From: Campylobacter jejuni
GTDB taxonomy: Bacteria > Campylobacterota > Campylobacteria > Campylobacterales > Campylobacteraceae
Reading direction: 5' to 3'
Length of the DNA stretch: 34,430 bases
Assembly (NCBI RefSeq): GCF_002179165.1
Contig: NZ_NFNY01000115.1
Location: 1 to 34,430 of the forward strand
Shown here: positions 34,419 through 34,430 of the stretch, in pieces
How the letters are laid out: the number at the start of each line of letters is the position of its first letter
Numbering within the stretch: the first letter of the stretch is position 1
The notes under the pieces: model-generated
Seen by the model: the letters and a program-made list of their open reading frames with translations, nothing else
Told to the model about the DNA's origin: nothing
The model's database searches: none
Program-made: the position numbers and the translations under genes

Positions 34419-34430
34419 TTTCATATTTTT

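Overview
The window is AT-rich, almost wall-to-wall coding, and nearly all transcribed rightward. Gene order (aspA-dcuA, a three-gene envelope operon, rplU-rpmA-obgE, proB, fmt-birA-parA-parB, the ATP synthase genes without a or c subunits, a Tol-Pal cluster, slyD-fabD-pfs, ybeY) and protein sequence point to a thermotolerant Campylobacter of the C. jejuni/C. coli group. From memory the backbone follows the C. jejuni Cj0087-Cj0121 order. Several inserts do not, so a C. coli-like or neighbouring species is possible, but the species cannot be settled from the sequence alone.

Layout. 1-3371: aspartate/fumarate module (aspartase plus C4-dicarboxylate carrier) behind a leader with direct repeats and a perfect palindrome. 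3385-6423: operon for two lipoproteins and one exported protein of the COG3014/LpoB/LPP20-CsgG-like type. 6462-7144: rplU-rpmA. 7145-7660: accessory pocket with a G10 tract against a TATAAT box and two tiny N/Q/K/G-rich ORFs. 7664-8942: obgE and a small membrane protein. 8970-11570: TfoX-N-like protein, SPFH/stomatin plus NfeD pair, proB. 11598-14078: accessory pocket with a cysteine-rich secreted microprotein, an EF-hand protein, an XRE repressor with two matching operators, and a broken FkbM methyltransferase. 14102-17294: fmt-birA-parA-parB, closely packed. 17317-23057: atpF', F, H, A, G, D, C. 23057-27546: tolQ-tolR-tolA-tolB-pal-cpoB. 27564-32776: slyD, fabD, pfs, a TtcA-like PP-loop protein, an isochorismatase-fold hydrolase, a DUF2726 protein, recO, ybeY. 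32837-34272 (leftward): an outer-membrane barrel and an exported C39-type cysteine peptidase, with a promoter and operator-like inverted repeat near the right edge.

How the genes work together. The core covers anaerobic/amino-acid energy metabolism (AspA/DcuA feeding fumarate), F1Fo-ATPase assembly, chromosome partition, envelope constriction (Tol-Pal), translation and ribosome maturation (L21, L27, ObgE, Fmt, YbeY), and methyl-cycle/menaquinone metabolism (Pfs). The most unusual content lies in four places: the G-tract-controlled tiny ORFs after rpmA, the repressor/operator pocket between proB and fmt, a roughly 120-residue insertion in DcuA, and the barrel plus C39 peptidase pair, which recalls the FapF/FapD components of functional-amyloid export and may continue beyond the right edge.
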